Part shown: in pieces, positions 35,372-43,330 of the stretch | Layout: every line of letters begins with the position of its first letter | Numbering within the stretch: position 1 is the first letter of the stretch | Position numbers and translations under genes: made by a program | Notes under the pieces: generated by a model | Database searches by the model: none | Seen by the model: the letters and a program-made list of their open reading frames with translations, nothing else | Told to the model about the DNA's origin: nothing | Source of the DNA: an uncultured Oscillospiraceae bacterium | GTDB taxonomy: Bacteria; Bacillota; Clostridia; Oscillospirales; Oscillospiraceae | Length of the DNA: 64,000 nt | Direction of reading: 5' to 3' | Assembly (NCBI GenBank): GCA_934589225.1 | Contig: CAKTNS010000006.1 | Coordinates: 1 to 64,000 of the forward strand

Positions 35372-35400
35372 ATTATACAGGAAGATTCGGAAAAAAGCAA
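35372..35400 (-). promoter_or_regulatory. Promoter of tRNA-Pro
   Basis: On the minus strand: TTGCTT, 17-base spacer, TATAAT, 11 bases before the tRNA 5' end. Confidence 0.7.
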
Positions 35401-35428
35401 TAGAAAAATTCCGGGTCTGGAAAAGCGC

Positions 35429-35457
35429 TTGACAGATCATCCTCTGTGTGGTAGAAT
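35429..35457 (+). promoter_or_regulatory. Promoter of queT
   Basis: TTGACA, 17-base spacer, TAGAAT; a near-consensus vegetative promoter about 20 bases before the preQ1 aptamer. Confidence 0.85.
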
Positions 35458-35473
35458 ACAGCCACAATTTCAT

Positions 35474-35515
35474 AGGACAGTTCGTAACCATCCTGTCGGT
35501 AAATAAAACTAGGAC
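35474..35515 (+). promoter_or_regulatory. preQ1-I riboswitch
   Basis: P1 is GACAG/CTGTC (35476-35480, 35493-35497). The 12-base loop UUCGUAACCAUC matches the class I pattern UUC-UA-C, and the A-rich tail ends in AAAACUAGG as in the Bacillus subtilis example. Position in front of a queuosine-precursor transporter gene fits exactly. Confidence 0.85.
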
Positions 35516-35519
35516 TTTT

Positions 35520-35620
35520 AAATATGTGGGTTTTCACATATTTTTCTTTGGATGGGCGCAGGTTTTGCGTCCGTTTTGTTTTTTTGCTGTGGGTGGAATT
35601 GTCCGCCCATTTTTTGTTTT
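35520..35620 (+). terminator. Three tandem terminator hairpins in the queT leader
   Basis: T1: 9-bp AAATATGTG/CACATATTT (35520-35543) then TTCTTT. T2: 7-bp GGGCGCA/TGCGTCC (35554-35572) then GTTTTGTTTTTTT. T3: 8-bp TGGGTGGA/TCCGCCCA (35590-35609) then TTTTTTG. ATGGGCG (35552-35558) can instead pair with CGCCCAT (35604-35610), which would break both T2 and T3. Confidence 0.8.
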
Positions 35621-35633
35621 GAGGAGAATCGTC

Positions 35634-36146
35634 ATGTCCAAAACCCGTTATTTGACCCAGGCGGCTGTGATTGCCGCCATGTATGCCGCCCTGACCCATA
35701 TGCAAAATCTTTTGCTGCCCGGAAGCACCACCTGGGCCATTCAGATGCGGCTCAGCGAAGCCATGATGGTGCTGGCCTTCTTTACCCCGGCGGCCATTCC
35801 GGGGCTGAGCCTGGGGTGCCTGCTGTTCAATCTGACCTATGCCGGAACACTGCCCCTTGACCCTGTGGTGGGAACCTTGGCAACGCTTTTGGCAGGGCTT
35901 GCCATGTGGGAGCTGCGGAATGTGAAGGTCTGCAAGCTGCCGCTGCTGGGGCTTCTGATGCCCGCGGTGACCAATGCGGTGCTGGTAGGCTGGGAGCTGA
36001 CGGTGTATATTGGGGAAATGTCCTTCCTCATGAACGCTTTTTACGTCGCCCTGGGGGAGCTGGCGGTGCTTTTAGTGGTGGGCACGGCCCTTTATGGGGC
36101 CATTTGCAGCCGGAATCTGGACAAGACGGTGCTGGCCGCCTGCTGA
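35634..36146 (+). CDS. queT: QueT-family queuosine precursor transporter
   Basis: 170 residues from ATG 35634 behind GAGGAG. Five to six hydrophobic segments and the start RYLTQAAVIAAMYAALT with IQMRLSEAMMVL match the QueT family, S components of energy-coupling (ECF) transporters for preQ0/preQ1-like bases. The preQ1-I riboswitch upstream supports this. The ATPase and T components are presumably elsewhere. Confidence 0.9.
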   Translation: MSKTRYLTQAAVIAAMYAALTHMQNLLLPGSTTWAIQMRLSEAMMVLAFFTPAAIPGLSLGCLLFNLTYAGTLPLDPVVGTLATLLAGLAMWELRNVKVCKLPLLGLLMPAVTNAVLVGWELTVYIGEMSFLMNAFYVALGELAVLLVVGTALYGAICSRNLDKTVLAAC

Positions 36147-36154
36147 AAGATTCA

Positions 36155-36195
36155 AAAGCCGGGAACAAAACAGGGTTCCCGGCTTTTTCCACGAA
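36155..36195 (+). terminator. Terminator after queT
   Basis: AAAAGCCGGGAAC and GTTCCCGGCTTTT form a 13-bp stem with a short AAAACAG loop (about 36155-36187). Confidence 0.85.
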
Positions 36196-36278
36196 ATTTT
36201 AAAAGTAAAAAAATATCGAATTGTCAAGATTCACATGGTTTTTTTGCTTTTTGGGGAAATTCTGTTGTATCTGCTTCC

Positions 36279-36308
36279 TTGACGGCAGCGGGGACAACGT
36301 GGTATAAT
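36279..36308 (+). promoter_or_regulatory. Promoter of the purine operon
   Basis: TTGACG, 18-base spacer, TATAAT. Transcription would start near 36315, just ahead of the ZTP aptamer. Confidence 0.8.
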
Positions 36309-36311
36309 TGG

Positions 36312-36400
36312 AGCATCCAATGAGAACCCTTATGACTGACGGATCAGTGGAGCACCACATGGAGTAAGGGAAGATTTTTTTGCCGACCGTCTGGGCTTGC
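36312..36400 (+). promoter_or_regulatory. ZTP (pfl) riboswitch
   Basis: The conserved blocks are present in order: TGACTGACGG, AGTGGAGCACCAC, GGAGTAAGGGAAG, and the 3' domain GCCGACCGTCTGGGC. ZTP riboswitches sense the folate-stress signal ZTP/ZMP and switch on de novo purine genes, as placed here before purE. The end of the aptamer overlaps the terminator stem. Confidence 0.85.
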
Positions 36401-36447
36401 TTGCGTTCCTGTATGTTAGGAGGGTGAGTGGGCCTTTTGTGCTTTTT
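36394..36447 (+). terminator. Terminator of the ZTP riboswitch
   Basis: GGCTTGCTTGCGTTCCT (36394-36410) pairs with AGGAGGGTGAGTGGGCC (36418-36434) at 16 of 17 positions counting G-U, followed by TTTTGTGCTTTTT. Its first bases are part of the aptamer, so ligand binding would prevent it. Confidence 0.82.
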
Positions 36448-36459
36448 AAGGAGGTTTTT

Positions 36460-36954
36460 ATGAAAAAAGTTGGAATTATCATGGGAAGTGACAGTGATCT
36501 CCCGATTTTGCGGAAGACCATGGACACACTGAAAGACTTGGGCGTTCCCTTTGAGACCCATATTTTTTCTGCCCATCGTACCCCCCTGGAGGCCCGGGAT
36601 TTTGCGGTAAGCGCCCGGGAACAAGGGTTTGGCGTGCTGATCGCCGCGGCGGGCATGGCGGCCCATCTGGCCGGGGCCATTGCGGCCAACACCACGTTGC
36701 CTGTCATCGGCATCCCCTGCAAGGGACCGGTGCTGGACGGCATGGATGCCCTGCTGTCTACGGTCCAGATGCCCTCCGGCATTCCTGTTGCCACCGTGGC
36801 CATTAACGGCGGTGTCAACGCGGCCCTGCTGGCGGCCCAGATCCTGGCGGTGTCCGATGAGGCTCTGGCCCAGAAGCTGGATGCCAAGCGGGCAGCGGAT
36901 GCCAGAAAAGTCCTTGAAAAAGACGCGGCTTTGCAGCAAGAGCTGAACGCATAA
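36460..36954 (+). CDS. purE: N5-carboxyaminoimidazole ribonucleotide mutase
   Basis: 164 residues from ATG 36460 behind AAGGAGG. Class I PurE: GSDSDLP at the start, SAHRTP, AAAGMAAHLAG and MPSGIPVATVAINGG are the CAIR-binding motifs. It interconverts N5-CAIR and CAIR in the purine pathway. First gene of the operon purE-purF'-purM-purN-purO-purH'-purD-purL. No purK or purC is present here. Confidence 0.95.
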   Translation: MKKVGIIMGSDSDLPILRKTMDTLKDLGVPFETHIFSAHRTPLEARDFAVSAREQGFGVLIAAAGMAAHLAGAIAANTTLPVIGIPCKGPVLDGMDALLSTVQMPSGIPVATVAINGGVNAALLAAQILAVSDEALAQKLDAKRAADARKVLEKDAALQQELNA

Positions 36955-36968
36955 TAAGGAGGAATTCC

Positions 36969-38393
36969 ATGGGCGGTTTCTTTGGCGCGGTCTCCAAGCG
37001 GGACTGCATTTTAGACGTATTCTTCGGCACCGACTACCATTCCCACCTGGGCACCCGCCGGGGCGGTATGGCGGCCTACGATTCCCGGCTGGGTCTCCAG
37101 CGGGAAATTCACAATATTGAAAATTCTCCCTTCCGTACCAAATTTGACGGCATTCTGAACGATATGAAGGGTACCAGCGCCATCGGCTGTATTTCCGATA
37201 CCGACCCCCAGCCTCTGCTGATTCGGTCCAACCTGGGTACCTACGCTATTTGCACCATCGGCATCATCAACAATGCGGAGGCTCTGTTTTCTCAGTATCT
37301 GTCCTTCAGCGGCGGCCACTTTGAGGCCATGTCCGGGGGCAGAGTGAACTCCAACGAGTTGATTTCCGCTTTGATCGACCAGAAAAGCTCCTTTGCGGAA
37401 GGGATTCGCTTTGCCCAGGACATGATTGAGGGCACGGCCTCCATCCTGATTCTGAAGGACGACGGCCACCTGATCGCCGCCCGGGACAAGCTGGGCCGGA
37501 TTCCCATCATCCTGGAAAAGAACGAGGACGGCTTCTGCGTGACCTTTGAGGACTACGCCGGCGAAAAACTGGGGTATGAATTCTACCGGGAGCTGGGCCC
37601 CGGCGAGGTGGTGGAGCTGACCCCCGAGGAAGAGACTGTTCTGCTGGAGCCCCGGAAAAAGAAGAAGATCTGCGCCTTCCTGTGGTCCTACTACGGCTAC
37701 CCCACCTCCTGCTATGAGGGCAAGAACGTGGAGGTCATGCGCTATCGCAACGGCCGCATTATGGCCAAGGCGGACAAGGAAAACGGCATCGCCCAGGACA
37801 TTGACTATGTAGGCGGCGTGCCGGATTCCGGCACTCCCCACGCCATCGGCTATGCCAACGAAAGCGGCGTGCCCTTTGCCAGACCCTTCATTAAATATAC
37901 CCCCACCTGGCCCAGAAGCTTCATGCCCTCCAACCAGTCGGAGCGGAACATGGTGGCCAAAATGAAGCAGATTCCCGTAGACGAGCTGATCAGAGACAAG
38001 AAGCTGCTGTTTGTAGACGACTCCATTGTCCGGGGCACCCAGCTGCGGGAGACCGTAGACTTCCTCTATGAGCACGGGGCCAAGGATGTCCACATCCGCT
38101 CCGCCTGTCCTCCTATTCTCTACGCCTGCAAGTTCCTGAACTTCTCCCGGTCCAACAACGAAAATGACCTGATCGCCCGGGCCACCATCCTGGAGCTGGA
38201 GGGTGAAGAGGGCTTCAAGTACCTGGACGAATACAGAGACGGCACCACCGAGCGGGGCAAGAAGCTGCGGCAGACCATCTGCGAAAAGCTCCACTTCTCC
38301 ACCCTGGAATACCAGACCCTGGAGGGCATTCTGGAAGCCATCGATCTTCCCGAATGCGACGTATGTACCTACTGCTGGAACGGCAAAGAATAA
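36969..38393 (+). CDS. purF: Amidophosphoribosyltransferase homologue without N-terminal catalytic Cys
   Basis: 474 residues. The phosphoribosyltransferase half is intact (LLFVDDSIVRGTQLRETV binds PRPP). The glutaminase half starts MGGFFGAVSKRD, whereas normal PurF has Cys directly after Met (CGIVG); here that residue is Gly, so the N-terminal nucleophile is missing. The start is certain because of AAGGAGGAATTCC just upstream. Its place between purE and purM supports the first committed purine step, using free ammonia or a partner glutaminase (inference). A normal PurF could be elsewhere in the genome. Confidence 0.85.
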   Translation: MGGFFGAVSKRDCILDVFFGTDYHSHLGTRRGGMAAYDSRLGLQREIHNIENSPFRTKFDGILNDMKGTSAIGCISDTDPQPLLIRSNLGTYAICTIGIINNAEALFSQYLSFSGGHFEAMSGGRVNSNELISALIDQKSSFAEGIRFAQDMIEGTASILILKDDGHLIAARDKLGRIPIILEKNEDGFCVTFEDYAGEKLGYEFYRELGPGEVVELTPEEETVLLEPRKKKKICAFLWSYYGYPTSCYEGKNVEVMRYRNGRIMAKADKENGIAQDIDYVGGVPDSGTPHAIGYANESGVPFARPFIKYTPTWPRSFMPSNQSERNMVAKMKQIPVDELIRDKKLLFVDDSIVRGTQLRETVDFLYEHGAKDVHIRSACPPILYACKFLNFSRSNNENDLIARATILELEGEEGFKYLDEYRDGTTERGKKLRQTICEKLHFSTLEYQTLEGILEAIDLPECDVCTYCWNGKE

Positions 38394-38437
38394 ATAATCA
38401 AAAAACGTATCCCCCACAATAATAAAGGAGATTACTT

Positions 38438-39487
38438 ATGGAACACAAGAATTCTCAGTCTGCCAGCTACGCCGCTGCCGGTGTGGACATTACCGCCGGT
38501 TACAAGGCCGTGGAACTTATGAAGAAGCATGTGGCCCGCACCCGCAACGAGGGCTGCCTGGATGACGTGGGCGGCTTCGGCGGCTGCTTCGGTCTGCCTG
38601 TGGCGGGCATGGAGGAGCCGGTGCTGGTCTCCGGCACCGACGGCGTGGGCACCAAGCTGCGCATTGCCCAGCTCCTTGACAAGCACGACACCATCGGCAT
38701 TGACTGTGTTGCCATGTGCGTCAACGATGTGATCTGCTGCGGTGCCAGACCTCTGTTCTTCCTGGATTACATCGCCTGCGGCAAAAACGTGCCGGAGCGC
38801 ATTGCGGAGATCGTGGGCGGCGTGGCCGAGGGCTGCGTCCAGTCCGGCTCCGCCCTCATTGGCGGCGAGACTGCCGAGCATCCCGGCATGATGCCTGTGG
38901 ATGACTACGATCTGGCGGGCTTCAGTGTGGGCATTGTGGATAAGAAGAAGATCATTGACAATTCCCGCATGAAGGTGGGCGACAAGGTCATTGCCCTGGC
39001 CTCCACCGGTGTCCACTCCAACGGCTTCAGCCTGGTGCGGAAGGTCTTTGACGTGGAGCATAACCCCGACCTTAAAAACCCCTGCGAGGCTCTGGGGGGC
39101 AAGTCCGTTCTGGAGACCCTGCTGACCCCCACCAAAATTTACGTCAAGAGCATTCTGGCGCTTCTGGAGCAGGTGGACGTGAAGGGCATCAGCCACATTA
39201 CCGGCGGCGGCTTCTATGAGAACATCCCCCGCAGCATTCCTGAGGGCCTCTGCGCCAAAATCGACAGAAGCGCCGTCCGGGTGCTGCCCATCTTTGACCT
39301 CATCGCCAAGACCGGCAACATCCCCGAGCGGGATATGTTCAACACCTTTAATATGGGCGTTGGCATGAGCGTAGTGGTTCCAGCCGACCAGGTGGACACC
39401 GCCCTGGAAATCCTGAAGGGCCACGGCGAGACCGCCTATGTCATCGGCTCCATTGTGGAGAACGAGGAAAAGGTGATTCTGGAATGA
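38438..39487 (+). CDS. purM: Phosphoribosylaminoimidazole synthetase (AIR synthetase)
   Basis: 349 residues. ATP-dependent cyclization of FGAM to AIR. Family motifs: VSGTDGVGTKL, GIDCVAMCVNDVICCGARPLFF, GGETAEHPGM, ITGGGFYENIPR. It overlaps purN by four bases (ATGA). Normal length. Confidence 0.96.
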   Translation: MEHKNSQSASYAAAGVDITAGYKAVELMKKHVARTRNEGCLDDVGGFGGCFGLPVAGMEEPVLVSGTDGVGTKLRIAQLLDKHDTIGIDCVAMCVNDVICCGARPLFFLDYIACGKNVPERIAEIVGGVAEGCVQSGSALIGGETAEHPGMMPVDDYDLAGFSVGIVDKKKIIDNSRMKVGDKVIALASTGVHSNGFSLVRKVFDVEHNPDLKNPCEALGGKSVLETLLTPTKIYVKSILALLEQVDVKGISHITGGGFYENIPRSIPEGLCAKIDRSAVRVLPIFDLIAKTGNIPERDMFNTFNMGVGMSVVVPADQVDTALEILKGHGETAYVIGSIVENEEKVILE

Positions 39488-40086
39488 AAACCAAAATCGC
39501 GGTGCTGGTTTCCGGCGGCGGCACCAATTTGCAGGCCCTGCTGGATGCCCAGCGGCGGCAGGAGCTGGTCAGCGGCGAAATCGCCCTGGTGGTCTCCAAC
39601 AACGCCAAGGCCTATGCTCTGGAGCGGGCCAAACAGGCGGGCATCCCCACAAAGGTGCTGCTGAAAAAGGATTTGGGCGGCCAGGAGGGTTTTGAACAGG
39701 CCCTGTGCAAAACTCTGGAAGAGGCGGGCATTGGGCTAATCGTGCTGGCGGGCTTTATGAGCATTCTGACAGAACAATTTACCGCCCGGTATCCCCGCCG
39801 CATCATCAATGTCCATCCTTCCCTGATCCCCTCCTTCTGCGGGGCGGGCTTCTATGGGCTGAAGGTCCATGAAGCGGCCCTTGCCAAGGGCGTGCGGGTG
39901 ACGGGAGCCACCATCCATTTTGTCAACGAAATTCCCGATGGGGGAGAGATCATTGCCCAGAAGGCGGTGGATATTCTCCCCGGCGACACCCCGGAGGTTT
40001 TGCAGCGCCGGGTCATGGAGCAGGCCGAGTGGGTGCTGCTTCCCCGGGCTGTGGAGCAAGTGTCGGCATACATTCAGAATTTATAA
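39484..40086 (+). CDS. purN: Phosphoribosylglycinamide formyltransferase
   Basis: 200 residues. Transfers a formyl group from 10-formyl-tetrahydrofolate to GAR. VLVSGGGTNLQALL starts the phosphate-binding loop, and IINVHPSLIPSF plus the Asp in EIPDGGEI are the catalytic region. Overlaps purM; 12 bases before purO. Confidence 0.95.
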   Translation: MKTKIAVLVSGGGTNLQALLDAQRRQELVSGEIALVVSNNAKAYALERAKQAGIPTKVLLKKDLGGQEGFEQALCKTLEEAGIGLIVLAGFMSILTEQFTARYPRRIINVHPSLIPSFCGAGFYGLKVHEAALAKGVRVTGATIHFVNEIPDGGEIIAQKAVDILPGDTPEVLQRRVMEQAEWVLLPRAVEQVSAYIQNL

Positions 40087-40098
40087 GGGGGAGCACAG

Positions 40099-40812
40099 AT
40101 GAACGTCTACGAAATCGGCAATATGAAGGAAAAACTGGCCTCCAATGTTTACCCCGGCCGGGGCATTGTCCTGGGACTGACCCCGGACGGCAAGGAAGCC
40201 GTAGCCGCCTACTTTATCATGGGCCGCAGCGTCAACAGCCGGAACCGGGTTTTTGCCCTGGAGCCTGACGGCATCCGGACGGAGGCCTACGATCCCAGCA
40301 AGATGGAAGACCCCAGCCTGATTATTTACCACCCTGTCCGCCAGCTGGGCCGGGCACTGATCGTGACCAACGGCGACCAGACCGACACCATCCGGGACTT
40401 CCTGGAAAAGGGGAAGACCATGGAGGAGGCCCTGGGCACCCGGAAATTCGAGCACGACGGCCCCAACTGGACACCCCGTATTTCCGGCCTTGTAAGCCCC
40501 GACGGCAGCTACAAAATGTCCATTCTGAAGGCCGCCGACCCGGCCGGCACCGCCTGCAACCGCTTTACCTATGACTATGAGCCCATCCCCGGCCTGGGCC
40601 ACTTCCTGCACACCTATGTGTGCGACGGAAACCCGGTGATCCCCACCTTCCAGGGGGAGCCGGAGCGGGTGGAGATCCCTCAGAATATGGATGCCTTTGT
40701 GGAAACCCTGTGGGAAAATCTGAACGAGGACAACAAAATCTCCTTGTTCGTCCGCTATACCGATTTGGAAACCGGCAAGTACCGCCAGAAGGTCATCAAC
40801 CGCTACGAATAA
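40099..40812 (+). CDS. purO: IMP cyclohydrolase, archaeal PurO type
   Basis: 237 residues. Closes FAICAR to IMP, the last step of the pathway. The sequence YPGRGIVLGLTPDGKEAVAAY, IMGRSVNSRNRVF and DGPNWTPRISGLV fits the PurO/IMP_cyclohyd family first described in archaea. It sits beside a stand-alone AICAR transformylase, so together they replace the bifunctional PurH of most bacteria. Confidence 0.88.
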   Translation: MNVYEIGNMKEKLASNVYPGRGIVLGLTPDGKEAVAAYFIMGRSVNSRNRVFALEPDGIRTEAYDPSKMEDPSLIIYHPVRQLGRALIVTNGDQTDTIRDFLEKGKTMEEALGTRKFEHDGPNWTPRISGLVSPDGSYKMSILKAADPAGTACNRFTYDYEPIPGLGHFLHTYVCDGNPVIPTFQGEPERVEIPQNMDAFVETLWENLNEDNKISLFVRYTDLETGKYRQKVINRYE

Positions 40813-40824
40813 GGGGAGAGAGAT

Positions 40825-42009
40825 ATGAAAGAATTTGAACTGAAATACGGCTGCAACCCCAACCAGAAGCCCGCCTCCATTTACATGGCCGACGGCTCTG
40901 ACCTGCCCATCACCGTGCTCAACGGCCGGCCGGGCTACATCAACTTCCTGGATGCCCTGAACTCCTATCAGCTGGTGAAGGAGCTGAAGGCCGCCACGGG
41001 CCTGTGCGCCGTGACCTCCTTCAAGCACGTCTCCCCCACCTCCGCCGCCGTGGGCAAGGTGCTGCCGGAGAACCTGAAAAAGGCCTGCTTTGTAGACGAC
41101 GTGGAGGGCCTGGACGATTCCCCTCTGGCCTGCGCCTATGCCCGTGCCCGGGGCACGGACCGGATGTGCTCCTTTGGCGACTGGGTGGCCCTGTCTGATA
41201 CCTGCGACGCCCTCACCGCCAAGCTCATTGCCCGGGAGGTTTCTGACGGTGTCATCGCCCCCGGCTACACGGAAGAGGCCCTGGAAATCCTGAAAGCCAA
41301 GCGCAAGGGCAGCTACAATGTAGTTTCCATTGACGAAAACTACGTGCCCGCCCCCCAGGAGACCAAAATGGTCTACGGCGTCACCTTCCAGCAGGGCCGG
41401 AACAACTTTAAGATCGACGCCGAGCTGCTTCAAAATATCGTGACGGAAAAGAAGGACCTGCCGGAGAACGCCAAAATTGATCTGATCGTGGCCCTCATTA
41501 CCTTAAAATACACCCAGTCCAATTCCGTTTGCTTTGCCTATGACGGCCAGGCCATCGGTGTAGGGGCCGGTCAGCAGTCCCGCATCCACTGCACCCGTCT
41601 GGCAGGCTCCAAGGCCGACACCTGGTTCCTGCGGCAGCACCCCAAGACCCTGGCCCTGCCCTTCCGGAAGGACCTGGGCCGTCCGGGCCGGGACAATGTG
41701 ATCGACGGCTACATCAACGGCAACGAAGAGGATGTCTGCGCCGAGGGCATCTGGCAGAATTACTTCACCACCCGTCCCCAGCCCCTGACCCAGGAGGACA
41801 AGCGGGCATTCCTGGATGAGATTCGGGGCGTGTCCCTGGGCTCCGATGCCTTCTTCCCCTTCCCGGACAACATCAAGCGGGCCTATGCTTCCGGCGTTTC
41901 CTACATCGCCCAGCCCGGCGGCTCCATCCGGGACGACCTGGTCATTGCCGAGTGCGACAAAGACGGCATCGTCATGGCCTTTACCGGCATGCGGCTGTTC
42001 CACCACTAA
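40825..42009 (+). CDS. purH: Stand-alone AICAR transformylase (PurH C-terminal domain)
   Basis: 394 residues. It corresponds only to the AICARFT part of PurH (KYGCNPNQKPASIY, SFKHVSPTSAAVG, QSNSVCFAYDGQAIGVGAGQQSR, HCTRLAG) and lacks the N-terminal IMP cyclohydrolase domain. It formylates AICAR; the preceding purO product finishes the reaction. Confidence 0.92.
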   Translation: MKEFELKYGCNPNQKPASIYMADGSDLPITVLNGRPGYINFLDALNSYQLVKELKAATGLCAVTSFKHVSPTSAAVGKVLPENLKKACFVDDVEGLDDSPLACAYARARGTDRMCSFGDWVALSDTCDALTAKLIAREVSDGVIAPGYTEEALEILKAKRKGSYNVVSIDENYVPAPQETKMVYGVTFQQGRNNFKIDAELLQNIVTEKKDLPENAKIDLIVALITLKYTQSNSVCFAYDGQAIGVGAGQQSRIHCTRLAGSKADTWFLRQHPKTLALPFRKDLGRPGRDNVIDGYINGNEEDVCAEGIWQNYFTTRPQPLTQEDKRAFLDEIRGVSLGSDAFFPFPDNIKRAYASGVSYIAQPGGSIRDDLVIAECDKDGIVMAFTGMRLFHH

Positions 42010-42041
42010 GAGTGCTTTTCTAAAAAGAAAGGTTGATGGAT

Positions 42042-43310
42042 ATGAAAATTCTGGTAGTCGGTGGCGGCGGACGAGAGCATGCCATTATTAAAAAGCTGAA
42101 AGAAAACCAAACCGTGGAGACCGTTTACGCCCTGCCCGGCAACGGCGGCATGGCCAAGGACGCGGTGTGCGTGCCCATTGGGGCCACGGACATTGATAAA
42201 ATCCTGGCCTTCGCCCTGGAAAACCAGGTGGATTACGCCGTGGTGGCCCCGGATGACCCCCTGGTACTGGGGGCGGTGGATGCGCTGACGGAAAAGGGCA
42301 TCCCCTGCTTTGGCCCCAGGGCCAACGCCGCCATTATTGAGGGCAGCAAGGTGTTCTCCAAGAACCTGATGAAGAAATACGGCATTCCCACGGCGGAATA
42401 TGAGGTTTTTGACAATCTGGAGGCGGCCCTTAAGTATCTGGAGACCGCCCCCATCCCCACGGTCATCAAGGCCGACGGCCTGGCCCTGGGCAAGGGTGTG
42501 ATCATCGCCGCCACCCGGGAGGAAGCCCGGGCAGCGGTGCGGGATATGATGGCCAACAAGGTCTTCGGCAAAAGCGGCGACCATGTGGTCATTGAGGAAT
42601 TCCTCACCGGCCCCGAGGTCAGCGTCCTGAGCTTTACCGATGGCAAGGTGGTAAAGCCCATGGTGTCCTCCATGGACCACAAGCGGGCCGGGGACAATGA
42701 CACGGGCCTCAATACCGGCGGCATGGGCACCGTGGCCCCCAACCCCTATTACACTCCGGAAATGGCCCAGCGGTGTATGGAAGAGATCTTCCTGCCCACC
42801 ATCCGGGCCATGAACGCCGAGGGCCGGACCTTCCGGGGCTGTCTGTACTTTGGCCTGATGCTGACCCCCAAGGGGCCCAAGGTCATTGAGTACAACTGCC
42901 GCTTTGGCGACCCGGAGACCCAGGTGGTGCTGCCGCTGCTGGAAAGCGATTTGCTCACCGTGATGCAGGCCACCACCAACGGCACCCTGGCGGATACCGA
43001 GGTGCGCTTCTCTAAGAAGAATGCCTGCTGCGTCATCAAGGCCTCGGCGGGCTATCCGGTGTCTTACAAGAAGGGCTTCCCCCTGACCATGACCCCGGAG
43101 GCGGAGCGCCATACCTATGTGGCGGGGGCCAAGCTGGACGAAGCGGGAAATCTTGTCACCTCCGGCGGCCGGGTCACCGGCACCACCGCCGTGGCGGATA
43201 CCCTGGAGGAGGCCATTCGGGAGGCTTACCGTCTGTCCGACGGCGTACAGTTTGAAAACGCTTATCGCAGAAGCGATATTGGCAAGCGGGCAATGCAGGC
43301 CCTCAAATAA
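42042..43310 (+). CDS. purD: Phosphoribosylamine-glycine ligase (GAR synthetase)
   Basis: 422 residues from ATG 42042, chosen over TTG 42033 and ATG 42036 because the family starts MKILVVGGGGREHA and the AAGG site is 9 bases upstream. ATP-grasp enzyme joining glycine to phosphoribosylamine: KADGLALGKGV, GDNDTGLNTGGMGT, EYNCRFGDPETQVVLP. Normal length. Confidence 0.96.
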   Translation: MKILVVGGGGREHAIIKKLKENQTVETVYALPGNGGMAKDAVCVPIGATDIDKILAFALENQVDYAVVAPDDPLVLGAVDALTEKGIPCFGPRANAAIIEGSKVFSKNLMKKYGIPTAEYEVFDNLEAALKYLETAPIPTVIKADGLALGKGVIIAATREEARAAVRDMMANKVFGKSGDHVVIEEFLTGPEVSVLSFTDGKVVKPMVSSMDHKRAGDNDTGLNTGGMGTVAPNPYYTPEMAQRCMEEIFLPTIRAMNAEGRTFRGCLYFGLMLTPKGPKVIEYNCRFGDPETQVVLPLLESDLLTVMQATTNGTLADTEVRFSKKNACCVIKASAGYPVSYKKGFPLTMTPEAERHTYVAGAKLDEAGNLVTSGGRVTGTTAVADTLEEAIREAYRLSDGVQFENAYRRSDIGKRAMQALK

Positions 43311-43330
43311 ACAATTGGAGGAAATACCCC

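Noticed and set aside
35474..35515. preQ1 class II or III riboswitch
   Set aside because: The short P1, the UUC-UA loop and the A-rich tail ending in ACUAGG fit class I; the longer class II/III layouts are not seen.
37011..41433. Other long minus-strand frames opposite purF, purM and purO/purH
   Set aside because: Same shadow effect; sequences are Gly/His/Val-rich and without motifs.
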